From an uncultured Lachnospiraceae bacterium (GTDB lineage Bacteria > Bacillota > Clostridia > Lachnospirales > Lachnospiraceae), in NCBI GenBank assembly GCA_910588955.1, contig CAJURQ010000026.1, forward strand, positions 1 through 52,363: a stretch of DNA of 52,363 nt, given 5' to 3'. Numbering within the stretch: the stretch's first letter is position 1; each line of letters opens with the position of its first letter. This document shows positions 1-8,129 of this stretch, in pieces. The position numbers were made by a program, and so were the translations under genes. The notes below the pieces were generated by a model. The model saw only the letters and a list, made by a program, of their open reading frames with translations, was not told the DNA's origin and searched no databases.

Positions 1-61
1 AACCGGATAGAATCCTTTCGTTTAAGGTGTCTATGCTGGCGGGGACGGGTCAATACATTCA

Positions 62-110
62 GAAAAAACTTTCCCTTGTAAACTGCCCATAAGGGCAAAA
101 ACAAGGGAAA
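62..110 (-). terminator. Intrinsic terminator, minus strand, probably for nrdD-nrdG
   Basis: Bases 70-79 and 101-110 form a perfect 10-bp inverted repeat, and a 5-bp hairpin (84-88 with 93-97) sits inside its loop. Read on the minus strand the stem is followed by a run of six U (complement of 63-68). It lies about 260 bases past the nrdG stop, so its assignment to that operon is inference. Confidence 0.6.
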
Positions 111-373
111 ATACATATCAATTCACTGTATGAGGCTTAAAAAGCCTTGAAAAATAGGGAAATTTCAAAAAATTTATCGGCAAATTCCGATTTATCCTAT
201 TGCATCATTTTACTATATACAGAGCAATCACACAATCCAAAACCTAAAACACTTTTTATTCAAGTTTACCCTCCATGCGAAAGCAAAACTATTTAGTTAC
301 ACTCTGATTACACTTATCAGATGCTGTGCCGGAAAGCCCCTTTCTATCAGTATTTTTCATAATCAAAAATCCT
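111..373. other. AT-rich intergenic stretch, no gene seen
   Basis: No convincing frame, RNA gene or strong promoter is visible. A short hairpin (AGGCTT/AAGCCT) lies near 133-147. Nothing recognisable was found in bases 1-61 either. Confidence 0.4.
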
Positions 374-901
374 TCAAGCCTCATCCTCCCACAGCACAAC
401 CTTCCCCTGCCGCAGACTCTCCTGCACATCGATAATCCGCTGGTTCTCCGACCCCCGGAACCGCAGGCTGATGTTTTTCTGTGCCATAATGAACTCCCCG
501 TCCACGATCACATCCAGATAAGACAAAAACTCTTTCATGTCCTCCCACTGTACACAAAATTTTTCCAAGAGGTCCACGTCAAAGAGATACCCGGTATAGC
601 ACCAAATATTCTTATGCGGAAAACGCGTCCTCACCTCTTTCAGAAGGGGGAGGAGCGCCGTCCAGTTTGCGTATTCTAACGGCTCCCCGCCGAGCAGTGT
701 AAGCCCCGCGATATAATCCGGCGAAAGCGCCTCCAAAATCTCGTTTTCCGCCGCCTCCGTAAAGGGCTGCCCATACTGAAAATCCCACGTCTCCGGGTTA
801 AAACACCCCTCACAATGATGTGTGCAGCCGCTCACAAAGAGCGTCACCCGCACCCCCGGACCGTTGGCAATATCGCATTTTTTTATCTCCCCAAAGTTCA
901 T
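374..901 (-). CDS. nrdG: Anaerobic ribonucleotide reductase activating protein (radical SAM)
   Basis: NrdG uses S-adenosylmethionine and a [4Fe-4S] cluster to install the glycyl radical on NrdD. The 175-residue protein has the CX3CX2C cluster motif at C26, C30 and C33 and the GGE motif (LLGGEPL, residues 69-75) that binds SAM; both are standard for the family, as is the length. I place the start at the ATG ending at 901, which has GAGG six bases upstream. A TTG twelve bases further out would overlap that ribosome site. It lies 80 bases downstream of nrdD on the same strand, the usual order, and probably shares the NrdR-controlled promoter upstream of nrdD. Confidence 0.95.
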   Translation of the reverse strand: MNFGEIKKCDIANGPGVRVTLFVSGCTHHCEGCFNPETWDFQYGQPFTEAAENEILEALSPDYIAGLTLLGGEPLEYANWTALLPLLKEVRTRFPHKNIWCYTGYLFDVDLLEKFCVQWEDMKEFLSYLDVIVDGEFIMAQKNISLRFRGSENQRIIDVQESLRQGKVVLWEDEA

Positions 902-981
902 AACATTCCTCAAGTCTGCCGGGCAAATTTCTCATCTCCAAGGTCACAAAGCGATCCTCGCAATCGAACTTGTTCGATTTG

Positions 982-3144
982 CTATAGATGCAGCACCCTC
1001 TCCTTGATCTCCTGCGTGCGTCCCTGATTCCAGAACTGTGTCCCGATATAACCGCAGGTGCGCCTTGCCACATTCATCTTATTCTGATCGGTATTGCCAC
1101 AGTTTGGGCACTTCCAGATAAGCTTCCCATCCGTGTCCTCCACGATATTGATCTCCCCGTGGTAGTCGCACGCCTGACAGTAGTCGCTCTTGGTATTTAA
1201 CTCGGCGTACATGATATTGTCGTAAATATACTGCATCAGAGAGAGCACCGCGTCCAGATTGTTCTCCATGTTCGGCACTTCCACGTAACTGATCGCACCG
1301 CCCGGGGAAAGCTCCTGAAATTGCGCTTCAAATTTTAACTTTTCAAAGGCATTGATCTCCTCTGTCACATGCACGTGATAGCTGTTCGTGATATAATTGC
1401 GGTCCGTCACGCCCTCGATGATGCCGAAACGCTTCTGCAGACACTTCGCAAACTTGTAAGTGGTCGATTCAAGCGGCGTGCCGTAAAGGCTGAAATCAAT
1501 GTTCGTCTCCTCACGCCATTCCTTGCACGCATTGTTCAGATACTGCATGACTTTCAGGGCAAACGCCGTCGCCTCCGGATCGGTATGGCTCTTCCCCGTC
1601 ATATAGCGGGTGCACTCGCACAGCCCCGCATAGCCAAGGGATATGGTGGAATAGCCGCCGTAGAGAAGCTTGTCGATCTTCTCCCCCTTTTTCAGTCTTG
1701 CCAGCGCCCCGTTCTGCCACAGGATCGGCGCCACGTCAGAGAGGGTTCCTTTCAGGCGGTTATGTCTCGCCATCAGCGCACGCCGACAAAGTTCCAGACG
1801 CTCATCCATAATCTCCCAGAAACGTGCTGTGTTCCGTTTCGATGAACACGCCACGTCCACCAGATTTAAAGTGACCACGCCCTGATTGAACCTGCCGTAA
1901 AATTTCGGCTCGTCGTTCTCGTCATGGTACACGGTGAGGAAGGAACGACATCCCATACAGGTATAGCAGTTGCCGTCCTTTAACTGCTTCATGATCTTCT
2001 CGGAAATATAGTCCGGCACCATGCGTTTTGCCGTGCATTTCGCCGCCAGCTTCGTCAGATACCAGTATTTCGTGCCCTCCCGCACATTGTCTTCCTCCAG
2101 CACATAAATCAGCTTCGGGAAAGCCGGAGTAATATAAACGCCCTTCTCATTCTTGACACCCTGAATGCGCTGATTTAACATCTCCTCGATAATCATAGCC
2201 AGATCGTCCCGCAGACACCCCTCTGGCACCTCGTCGATATACATGAAAACAGTGATAAAAGGCGCCTGCCCGTTGGTGGTCATCAGGGTGATGACCTGAT
2301 ACTGGATGATCTGAACGCCCTGCTTGATCTCATCCTTCACACGCCGCTCCGCAATCGCATTGATCTGCTCCTCCGTGGCGGCAACACCCATCTCCCCCAT
2401 CTCCGCGCGCACCTTCTGGCGGAACTTTTCGCGACTCACATTCACAAAGGGCGCTAAATGGGACAGGGAAATGCTCTGTCCGCCGTACTGACAGCTGGCG
2501 ATCTGCGCAATACTCTGTGTCGCCACATTACACGCCGTGGAAAAGCTTTTTGGTTTGTCAATCATCGTCTCACTGATGACCGTGCCGTTCTGCAGCATAT
2601 CCTCCAGATTGACCAGACAGCAGTTGTGCATATGCTGGGCAAAATAATCCGCGTCATGGAAATGGATCACGCCCTGCTCATGCGCCTCCACGATATCCGG
2701 CGCAAGCAGGAAACGCTTTGTGATATCCTTGCTCACTTCCCCTGCCATATAATCCCGTTGTACGCTGTTGACCGTGGGATTCTTATTAGAATTTTCCTGT
2801 TTTACTTCCTCGTTATTGCACTCTAAAAGACTTAAGATCTGCTCGTCCGTGGAGTTGGATTTGCGCACAAGCGCCCTCTTATAGCGATAGGTAATATAGT
2901 TTCTGGAAATGGTGTAAGCACGGTACTTCATCAGCTGGTTCTCAACCATATCCTGAATCTCCTCCACACTCGGAGCCCTTCTCATCTCCTCACAGTGGTC
3001 GGCAACCACGGAAGCAATCTCGTCGATCTCCTCCTCTGTCAGCCGGTCCTCCTCCTTCACGCTGTTGTTTGCCTTTCTAATTGCCGCTATGATCTTTTTC
3101 AGATCAAAATTAACCTCCACGCCGCTTCTCTTGATAATCTTCAT
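982..3144 (-). CDS. nrdD: Anaerobic ribonucleoside-triphosphate reductase (class III)
   Basis: Makes deoxyribonucleotides from NTPs without oxygen, using a glycyl radical. The 720-residue protein starts with an ATP-cone regulatory domain (about residues 1-95). It ends with a zinc site (C656, C659, C679, C682) and the glycyl radical motif RTCGYIG, with radical glycine G698 22 residues from the end. Length and order fit the NrdD family. The ATG at 3144 follows a G-rich ribosome site. It is the first gene of nrdD-nrdG. Upstream lie a consensus promoter and two NrdR-like boxes, so repression by NrdR when dNTPs are plentiful is likely. No nrdR gene is in the window. Confidence 0.97.
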   Translation of the reverse strand: MKIIKRSGVEVNFDLKKIIAAIRKANNSVKEEDRLTEEEIDEIASVVADHCEEMRRAPSVEEIQDMVENQLMKYRAYTISRNYITYRYKRALVRKSNSTDEQILSLLECNNEEVKQENSNKNPTVNSVQRDYMAGEVSKDITKRFLLAPDIVEAHEQGVIHFHDADYFAQHMHNCCLVNLEDMLQNGTVISETMIDKPKSFSTACNVATQSIAQIASCQYGGQSISLSHLAPFVNVSREKFRQKVRAEMGEMGVAATEEQINAIAERRVKDEIKQGVQIIQYQVITLMTTNGQAPFITVFMYIDEVPEGCLRDDLAMIIEEMLNQRIQGVKNEKGVYITPAFPKLIYVLEEDNVREGTKYWYLTKLAAKCTAKRMVPDYISEKIMKQLKDGNCYTCMGCRSFLTVYHDENDEPKFYGRFNQGVVTLNLVDVACSSKRNTARFWEIMDERLELCRRALMARHNRLKGTLSDVAPILWQNGALARLKKGEKIDKLLYGGYSTISLGYAGLCECTRYMTGKSHTDPEATAFALKVMQYLNNACKEWREETNIDFSLYGTPLESTTYKFAKCLQKRFGIIEGVTDRNYITNSYHVHVTEEINAFEKLKFEAQFQELSPGGAISYVEVPNMENNLDAVLSLMQYIYDNIMYAELNTKSDYCQACDYHGEINIVEDTDGKLIWKCPNCGNTDQNKMNVARRTCGYIGTQFWNQGRTQEIKERVLHL

Positions 3145-3172
3145 TCAGTAACGCCCCCATATTCTATCTGAT

Positions 3173-3188
3173 ACCCAATATCATGTAT
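3173..3188 (-). promoter_or_regulatory. Second NrdR-like box upstream of nrdD (weaker)
   Basis: The 16 bases match the NrdR consensus acaCwATATATwGtgt at 12 positions, including the key C and G. The centre is 42 bp from the stronger box, four helical turns, as expected for paired NrdR sites. It lies between the promoter and the nrdD start. Confidence 0.5.
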
Positions 3189-3214
3189 AGTTTTTCCGTC
3201 ATTCCCCGTTGCAC

Positions 3215-3230
3215 GTACTATATATTGTAT
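3215..3230 (-). promoter_or_regulatory. NrdR-like box overlapping the nrdD -10 element
   Basis: Contains the exact core CTATATATTG, which fits CwATATATwG of the NrdR operator and is near-palindromic. It overlaps the -10 hexamer of the nrdD promoter, so bound repressor would block RNA polymerase. Confidence 0.7.
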
Positions 3231-3251
3231 CACGGCAAAATATTATGTCAA
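3224..3251 (-). promoter_or_regulatory. Sigma-A promoter of nrdD-nrdG
   Basis: On the minus strand TTGACA (3246-3251) and TACAAT (3224-3229) are 16 bases apart, close to consensus. The predicted start lies about 70 bases upstream of the nrdD ATG. Confidence 0.75.
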
Positions 3252-3330
3252 GTTCTTGTGGCGCTTATTTCCCGAAAATAGCAAGAATTATTTTAACTGA
3301 CTAAGTCAGTATATTTCGTTTTTCCTGTCT

Positions 3331-4311
3331 CTATTCTCCATAATCTCCTAAAATTTCCAATATCTCCTCTTTCGTATACAATTCAGCCAGTTCTACGCAC
3401 GCCGACTTGTCTATCAGTTCCGCAATCCGCGCTTCGTACTCGTTCTCCGTCACCGGGCATCCTTCCCAGAAATATTCAAAACTTACTTCTTCCTCGTCAT
3501 AAATCTCGCTGCACAACCCTGTTCCGATCTCCGAAAATGTCCCCTTGTCAAGCTTGTAAATATTACACGGATTAAACCCCATATTGCCGCTCTCACTGTA
3601 CAGCAGCCCGACACGCTCCATGTACTGCAGTCCGACCCGTTCCCGATTCATGACCCCCACATGCCCGTCATAAAAGGAAACCACAAATTCTCCCGTCGCC
3701 ATGCCCCCTGTATAGATATAAAGCTCAGGTATCTCGTCGTCATCCACATAGATCAATGCGTAACTAGCATATTCCGACACCATAGATTCTCTTCTCTCTA
3801 TATAGGCGGCATACGCCTCCTGCCATGTGGCAAAGTTCTCCAGCTGCCTTTCCTTCCATTCCAGATCGTTTTCTGAAAGCTTTTTAAGCCACTCCGCATC
3901 CGAAGCTTCCGGCTCATGCCACCACCAGATCTCAGACAAAATTTGAGGCTGGTTGTCGCACACCCCGACCGCATAATATGCCACGCTGTCTCTGATATGC
4001 AGTTCTTCCACGCCGTCGCCATTTATATCGCAAAAACAGTATTCGATATCATTGTCCCAGAACAGTTCAGCGACCGGAACCTGTTCCTTTTTCCATGCAA
4101 TCGTCAGTTCTCCATTGAGGAACCTCTCGTAAGTTTCTGCCATATCTGCATTGGAACCGTCAGCCTCTGTTGGAGTCCTGTTATCCTCTGCTGTTTCTGC
4201 CTCCTCCATCGTTTCCGGCATGCCAGTATCATCCATTCCTGCATTACTTCCACAGCCGCTAAGAAACGCCGTTAACAGGAAAAACAGCAGAACTGACCGT
4301 TGAATATGCAT
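3331..4311 (-). CDS. Putative lipoprotein with Asp-rich calcium-type motifs, function unknown
   Basis: A 326-residue protein I cannot assign to a named family. It starts with a lipoprotein signal: basic MHIQR, a hydrophobic stretch, then the lipobox LSGC with the lipidated Cys at residue 20. An acidic, low-complexity linker follows. Two segments, CDINGDGVEELHI and YVDDDEIPELYIY, look like the D-x-D-x-D-G repeats found in FG-GAP/VCBS-type or EF-hand-like calcium sites. It is therefore probably anchored on the outer face of the membrane. It is a single gene, divergent from the tRNA-Thr gene. The ATG at 4311 has a GGTGG seven bases upstream. Confidence 0.75.
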   Translation of the reverse strand: MHIQRSVLLFFLLTAFLSGCGSNAGMDDTGMPETMEEAETAEDNRTPTEADGSNADMAETYERFLNGELTIAWKKEQVPVAELFWDNDIEYCFCDINGDGVEELHIRDSVAYYAVGVCDNQPQILSEIWWWHEPEASDAEWLKKLSENDLEWKERQLENFATWQEAYAAYIERRESMVSEYASYALIYVDDDEIPELYIYTGGMATGEFVVSFYDGHVGVMNRERVGLQYMERVGLLYSESGNMGFNPCNIYKLDKGTFSEIGTGLCSEIYDEEEVSFEYFWEGCPVTENEYEARIAELIDKSACVELAELYTKEEILEILGDYGE

Positions 4312-4357
4312 AAAACGACCACCGCCTGTTCTTTGAAAGAATTTCTGAAAAAATCTC

Positions 4358-4386
4358 TTGCAAAATAACGCGTTCCATCATATAAT
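4358..4386 (+). promoter_or_regulatory. Promoter of tRNA-Thr
   Basis: TTGCAA (4358-4363) and a perfect TATAAT (4381-4386) are separated by 17 bases. The expected start is about 14 bases before the mature tRNA. Confidence 0.8.
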
Positions 4387-4406
4387 AATCATTGTTGCAA
4401 GGTTAT

Positions 4407-4479
4407 GCTGGAATAGCGCAGTCGGTAGCGCAACTGATTCGTAATCAGTAGGTCGAGGGTTCGAGTCCCTTTTCCAGCT
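4407..4479 (+). tRNA. tRNA-Thr (anticodon CGT)
   Basis: A full cloverleaf can be drawn: acceptor stem GCTGGAA with TTCCAGC (7 of 7 pairs), D stem GCGC/GCGC, anticodon stem ACTGA/TCAGT with loop TTCGTAA, and a T arm with TTCGAGT. The anticodon CGT reads the threonine codon ACG. CCA is not encoded; the discriminator base is T. It is monocistronic, with its own promoter upstream and a terminator ten bases downstream. Confidence 0.95.
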
Positions 4480-4488
4480 TTCCCGGAG

Positions 4489-4516
4489 AGGCTTCGCGGA
4501 CGCGGAGCCTTTTTTG
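4489..4516 (+). terminator. Intrinsic terminator after tRNA-Thr
   Basis: A GC-rich inverted repeat (from AGGCTTCGCG to CGCGGAGCCT, 4489-4510, one G-T pair) is followed directly by a T run. Confidence 0.8.
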
Positions 4517-4531
4517 CGCGCATAAGCAGAA

Positions 4532-5416
4532 TCAGCTTTCCCTCATATGCACATCCACCTGCGGGAACGGAATCCCGATCTCTTCCTCGTCCAGCGCGTA
4601 CTTCACCGTTTCCATCAGCCGCCATTTCGTCTCCCAGAAATTTTCATTAGAACTATAGCAGCGCAGATTGAGAACCACACTGCTGTCCGACAGCTCGTCC
4701 ACAAACACGCGCTTCTCCTCGTCCTGCAAGACGCCGGGATCGTCGTCCAACACCCTGAGCAGCACTTCCTTCGCCCGGCGGATATCCGACTCATAGGAAA
4801 TCCCAACCTTGATATCCATCCTGCGGTCATTCAGCGTGCTCATATTCAAAATGTTGCTGTTTGCCAGCTCCCCGTTGGGCACCACCACCATATGGCGGTC
4901 CGGTGTGATCAGTCTCGTATAAAAGAGCTGCACATCCTCCACCGTCCCCTCGTTGCCGACAGCGTCCCTGATATAATCCCCGACCTTAAAAGGTTTTAAG
5001 AGCAAAATAAGCACGCCGCCCGCAAAGTTCGACAGACTCCCCTGCACCGCCAGACCAATCGCCACGCCTGCAGACCCCACCAGAGCCACCACGCTTGTCG
5101 CGTCCAGCCCGAAGGAGGAGGCAATCATAAAGAGCAATAGGATATAGAGCACCGCTTTGACAAGTGAGTCCAGAAACCGGCTCACACCCACATCCACATT
5201 CCGGCGCTCAAAGGATTTCCGAAGGATTCTGCGTATCAGCTTAATAAGCTGTACGCCGATAAAGAATACCACCAGCGCCAGAAGCACCCGGACTCCCAGA
5301 CGGAGCATTTTCTCGGGCAGTTCCTGCAGATACCGCTCGATCAGACCGACGTTCAGCTCATCCGAAGCGATATACTCTATTTCCTTAATCTGCTCTTCTA
5401 CAACCTGTTCTTCCAT
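4532..5416 (-). CDS. mscS: Small-conductance mechanosensitive channel, MscS family
   Basis: A membrane channel that opens under tension to release solutes during osmotic downshock. The 294-residue protein has three predicted membrane helices in the N-terminal half. The third is Gly/Ala-rich (VALVGSAGVAIGLAVQGSLSN), the pore helix typical of MscS. It is followed by the beta domain (KPFKVGDYI, VVVPNGELANSNILNMS) and a C-terminal alpha/beta domain. I use the ATG ending at 5416, with GGAGG four bases upstream. A TTG 18 bases earlier overlaps the glgB stop and is less likely. It follows glgB by 14 bases and is probably co-transcribed. Confidence 0.93.
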   Translation of the reverse strand: MEEQVVEEQIKEIEYIASDELNVGLIERYLQELPEKMLRLGVRVLLALVVFFIGVQLIKLIRRILRKSFERRNVDVGVSRFLDSLVKAVLYILLLFMIASSFGLDATSVVALVGSAGVAIGLAVQGSLSNFAGGVLILLLKPFKVGDYIRDAVGNEGTVEDVQLFYTRLITPDRHMVVVPNGELANSNILNMSTLNDRRMDIKVGISYESDIRRAKEVLLRVLDDDPGVLQDEEKRVFVDELSDSSVVLNLRCYSSNENFWETKWRLMETVKYALDEEEIGIPFPQVDVHMRES

Positions 5417-5430
5417 GCCGCCTCCATTGA

Positions 5431-8082
5431 TCAACCTTTCGTAACGCCTGTTTTCTTATTCTTCGCCGCTCCGGCGGACGCTTTCTTCACAGCCGTCTTC
5501 TTATCCGCCGCGGGCTTTCTTCCGGCAGACTTCGTTCCGGGCTTTGTGTTGGATGCCGCCTTTGATGCCGTCTTCGTCCCTGCCTCAGATTTCTTTGCCT
5601 CGGTCTTCGGCTTCTTCGTCAGCTCCTGCAGCTTCTGCGCTGCAGCTTCCGCCGCTTTCTCCAGCACTTCCGCCGCCTTGGCGCTCTCTCTTGCCTCTGC
5701 CGCCGCGCGCTTCGCCAGCTCCTTCGCCTCCGCCGCTGCGCGTTTCGCCTGTTCTCTCGCCTCTGCCGCCGCCTGCGCCGTGCGCGCCGCTTCCTCCTCG
5801 GCAAGACGTCTCTCCTCAGCCTCTTTCGCCAGCCGTCTCTCCTCAGCGCGCTTGTGCTCAATCTTCGCCTTCTCCTCCTTCGTGTAAGGCGTGTAGGAGA
5901 AAATGCTGATGCTAAGGGGGGCGCTTACCATATCAATCGCATAGGGTTTGCCGTCCCACTCCATCTCCAGCGTATCACAGACTGCCGTATTCAATATGCC
6001 GTTTCCGCCGTAAGCCGGATCATCTGTGTTTAGAACCTCTCGGTATTTTCCCTCGCAGGGCACGCCCACGCGGAACTCCTGTCTCGCGTCGGCAAAATTC
6101 GCCACCACCACAAGCATATTCCTCACGTCATCCGTCTTTCTGATATAGGACAGCATGCAGGCATTCGGCGTGATGCAGTTGATCCACTCAAAGCCTTCCC
6201 ATGAAGTGTCCTTCTCATAGAGAGCCGGGTTAGAAACGTAAAACTTATTCAGATCCGCCACAAGCCGGTTTAACTTCTTATGGTCCGCGTTCTCTAAAAG
6301 CCCCCACTCCACGGCGCGTTTCTCGTTAAACTCGTTATATTCCCCGATATCCTGCCCCATAAACAGAAGCTTTTTGCCCGGGTGCGTCATGTGATAAGCA
6401 TAGGTCAGCCGCAGGTTCGCGAACTTTTTCTCCCGCTCTCCCGGCATTCTTCCAAGAAGCGTACCTTTACCGTGCACCACCTCGTCGTGGGACAGCACGA
6501 GCATAAACTTCTCGCTGTAAGCGTAAATCATGCTGAAAGTCAGATCGTTGTGGCGCCCCGAGCGGAAGAAGGGATCCGTCGTGATATAGCCGAGATAATC
6601 GTTCATAAAACCCATATTCCACTTCAGGTCAAATCCCAGACCATCCTCCGAAAGCGCGCCCGTGATCTTCGGCCACGCCGTGGACTCCTCCGCGATCATC
6701 AGCACACCGGGATTGCGCTTCTTCATAATGGAGTTTAGATGCTTTAACAGCTCCACCGCCTCCAGATTTTCATGTCCGCCGTAGATGTTTGCCACCCACT
6801 CGCCGTCGTTCTTCCCATAGTCCAGATAGAGCATGGATGCAACCGCATCGATACGGATACCGTCCGCGTGATATTTTTCCGCCCAGTAAAGCGCGTTGGC
6901 GATCAGGTAGTTGCTCACCTGCGGACGCCCATAATTATAGATCAGTGTACCCCAGTGCGGGTGAAATCCCTGTCTCGGGTCCTGATGCTCGTACAGGCAG
7001 GTGCCGTCAAAGCCCGACAGCCCGTAAGTATCCCTAGGGAAATGCGCGGGCACCCAGTCCAGAATCACGCCGATCCCCGCCCGGTGCATCTCATCCATAA
7101 AGTACATAAAGTCTTCCGGCGTACCATACCGGGAGGTGGGCGCATAGTAGCCGATCACCTGATAGCCCCAGGATTCATCCAGCGGGTGCTCCATCACCGG
7201 CATCAGTTCGATATGGGTATACCCCATTTTCTTCACATAGTCGACAATCTTCGGCGCGAGTTCCCTGTAATTGAAAAACTCCCTGCCATCGGAAGGCTTG
7301 TCAAAGGAGCCGAGATAGAGCTCGTACACGCTCATAGGCTTATCTTCCGTCTGCAGCACGGCGCGCTCCTTCATCCACTTGCTGTCCTTCCACGAAAAGC
7401 CCGAGATATCCCGCACCACCGACGCGCTCTCCGGACGCATCTGCGCCCCAAAGCCGTAGGGGTCAGCCTTCATAAACACAAGACCGCTCTTCGCCTTGAT
7501 CTCAAACTTATAGCAATCCCCCTCTTTCACATCGGGAATAAAGATCTCAAAAATGCCGGAATCCCAGAGCCTGCGCATCTGGTGGACCCTGCCGTCCCAG
7601 CCGTTAAAGTCACCGACCACGCTGACCCGCAGGGCGTTCGGCGCCCAGACCGCAAAGGAAGTGCCCGCGACCCCGTCCACAACCTGCGGGTGCGCGCCAA
7701 GCTTCTCATAGATTTCGTAATGGATGCCCGCATCAAATTTCTCCGTATCCTCTCTCGTAATCTGCGGCGCATAATTATAGGCGTCCCGCGTCTTTTTCAG
7801 ACTGCCGTTCTGTGCCTCCACCACATACTCGTAATCTGGAACCGTCTTCCCCGGCAAAAGCAGGGCAAAATAGCCCTCCTCGTCTGCCTCCTCCATCCGA
7901 TAGCTCTTATCCCCGTCGGAAAGCTGCAGACGCACACTCTTCGCACCCGGCTGGAAAGTCTGCACAAGCACGGATCCTCCCGTCACATGCGCGCCGAGAA
8001 TCTCGTGTGGATTGTCCGATTCCGAGTATACGATCTCCTCAATTTTTGCCCAGTTCATCATCTTATATGTTCTCTTATTCAT
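5431..8082 (-). CDS. glgB: 1,4-alpha-glucan branching enzyme with Ala/Lys-rich C-terminal extension
   Basis: Introduces alpha-1,6 branches into glycogen. The 883-residue protein has the N-terminal beta-sandwich domains, then a GH13 barrel with nucleophile D412 (GIRIDAVAS), acid/base E465 (MIAEES) and D533 (LSHDEVVHGK). These are each offset by seven residues from the well-known E. coli positions as I recall them. The enzyme core ends near residue 735. About 150 further residues are rich in Ala, Glu, Arg and Lys: first a charged, probably helical or coiled-coil part (RRLAEEEAARTAQAAAE), then a Lys/Ala/Thr-rich basic tail resembling histone H1. Typical GlgB proteins lack this. It lies between DUF1015 (47-base gap) and mscS; no other glycogen genes are in the window. 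Confidence 0.95.
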   Translation of the reverse strand: MNKRTYKMMNWAKIEEIVYSESDNPHEILGAHVTGGSVLVQTFQPGAKSVRLQLSDGDKSYRMEEADEEGYFALLLPGKTVPDYEYVVEAQNGSLKKTRDAYNYAPQITREDTEKFDAGIHYEIYEKLGAHPQVVDGVAGTSFAVWAPNALRVSVVGDFNGWDGRVHQMRRLWDSGIFEIFIPDVKEGDCYKFEIKAKSGLVFMKADPYGFGAQMRPESASVVRDISGFSWKDSKWMKERAVLQTEDKPMSVYELYLGSFDKPSDGREFFNYRELAPKIVDYVKKMGYTHIELMPVMEHPLDESWGYQVIGYYAPTSRYGTPEDFMYFMDEMHRAGIGVILDWVPAHFPRDTYGLSGFDGTCLYEHQDPRQGFHPHWGTLIYNYGRPQVSNYLIANALYWAEKYHADGIRIDAVASMLYLDYGKNDGEWVANIYGGHENLEAVELLKHLNSIMKKRNPGVLMIAEESTAWPKITGALSEDGLGFDLKWNMGFMNDYLGYITTDPFFRSGRHNDLTFSMIYAYSEKFMLVLSHDEVVHGKGTLLGRMPGEREKKFANLRLTYAYHMTHPGKKLLFMGQDIGEYNEFNEKRAVEWGLLENADHKKLNRLVADLNKFYVSNPALYEKDTSWEGFEWINCITPNACMLSYIRKTDDVRNMLVVVANFADARQEFRVGVPCEGKYREVLNTDDPAYGGNGILNTAVCDTLEMEWDGKPYAIDMVSAPLSISIFSYTPYTKEEKAKIEHKRAEERRLAKEAEERRLAEEEAARTAQAAAEAREQAKRAAAEAKELAKRAAAEARESAKAAEVLEKAAEAAAQKLQELTKKPKTEAKKSEAGTKTASKAASNTKPGTKSAGRKPAADKKTAVKKASAGAAKNKKTGVTKG

Positions 8083-8129
8083 CTTCGCTCCCCCTGCCTT
8101 TTTGAAATCTCATATCTTATTTATCCGTT

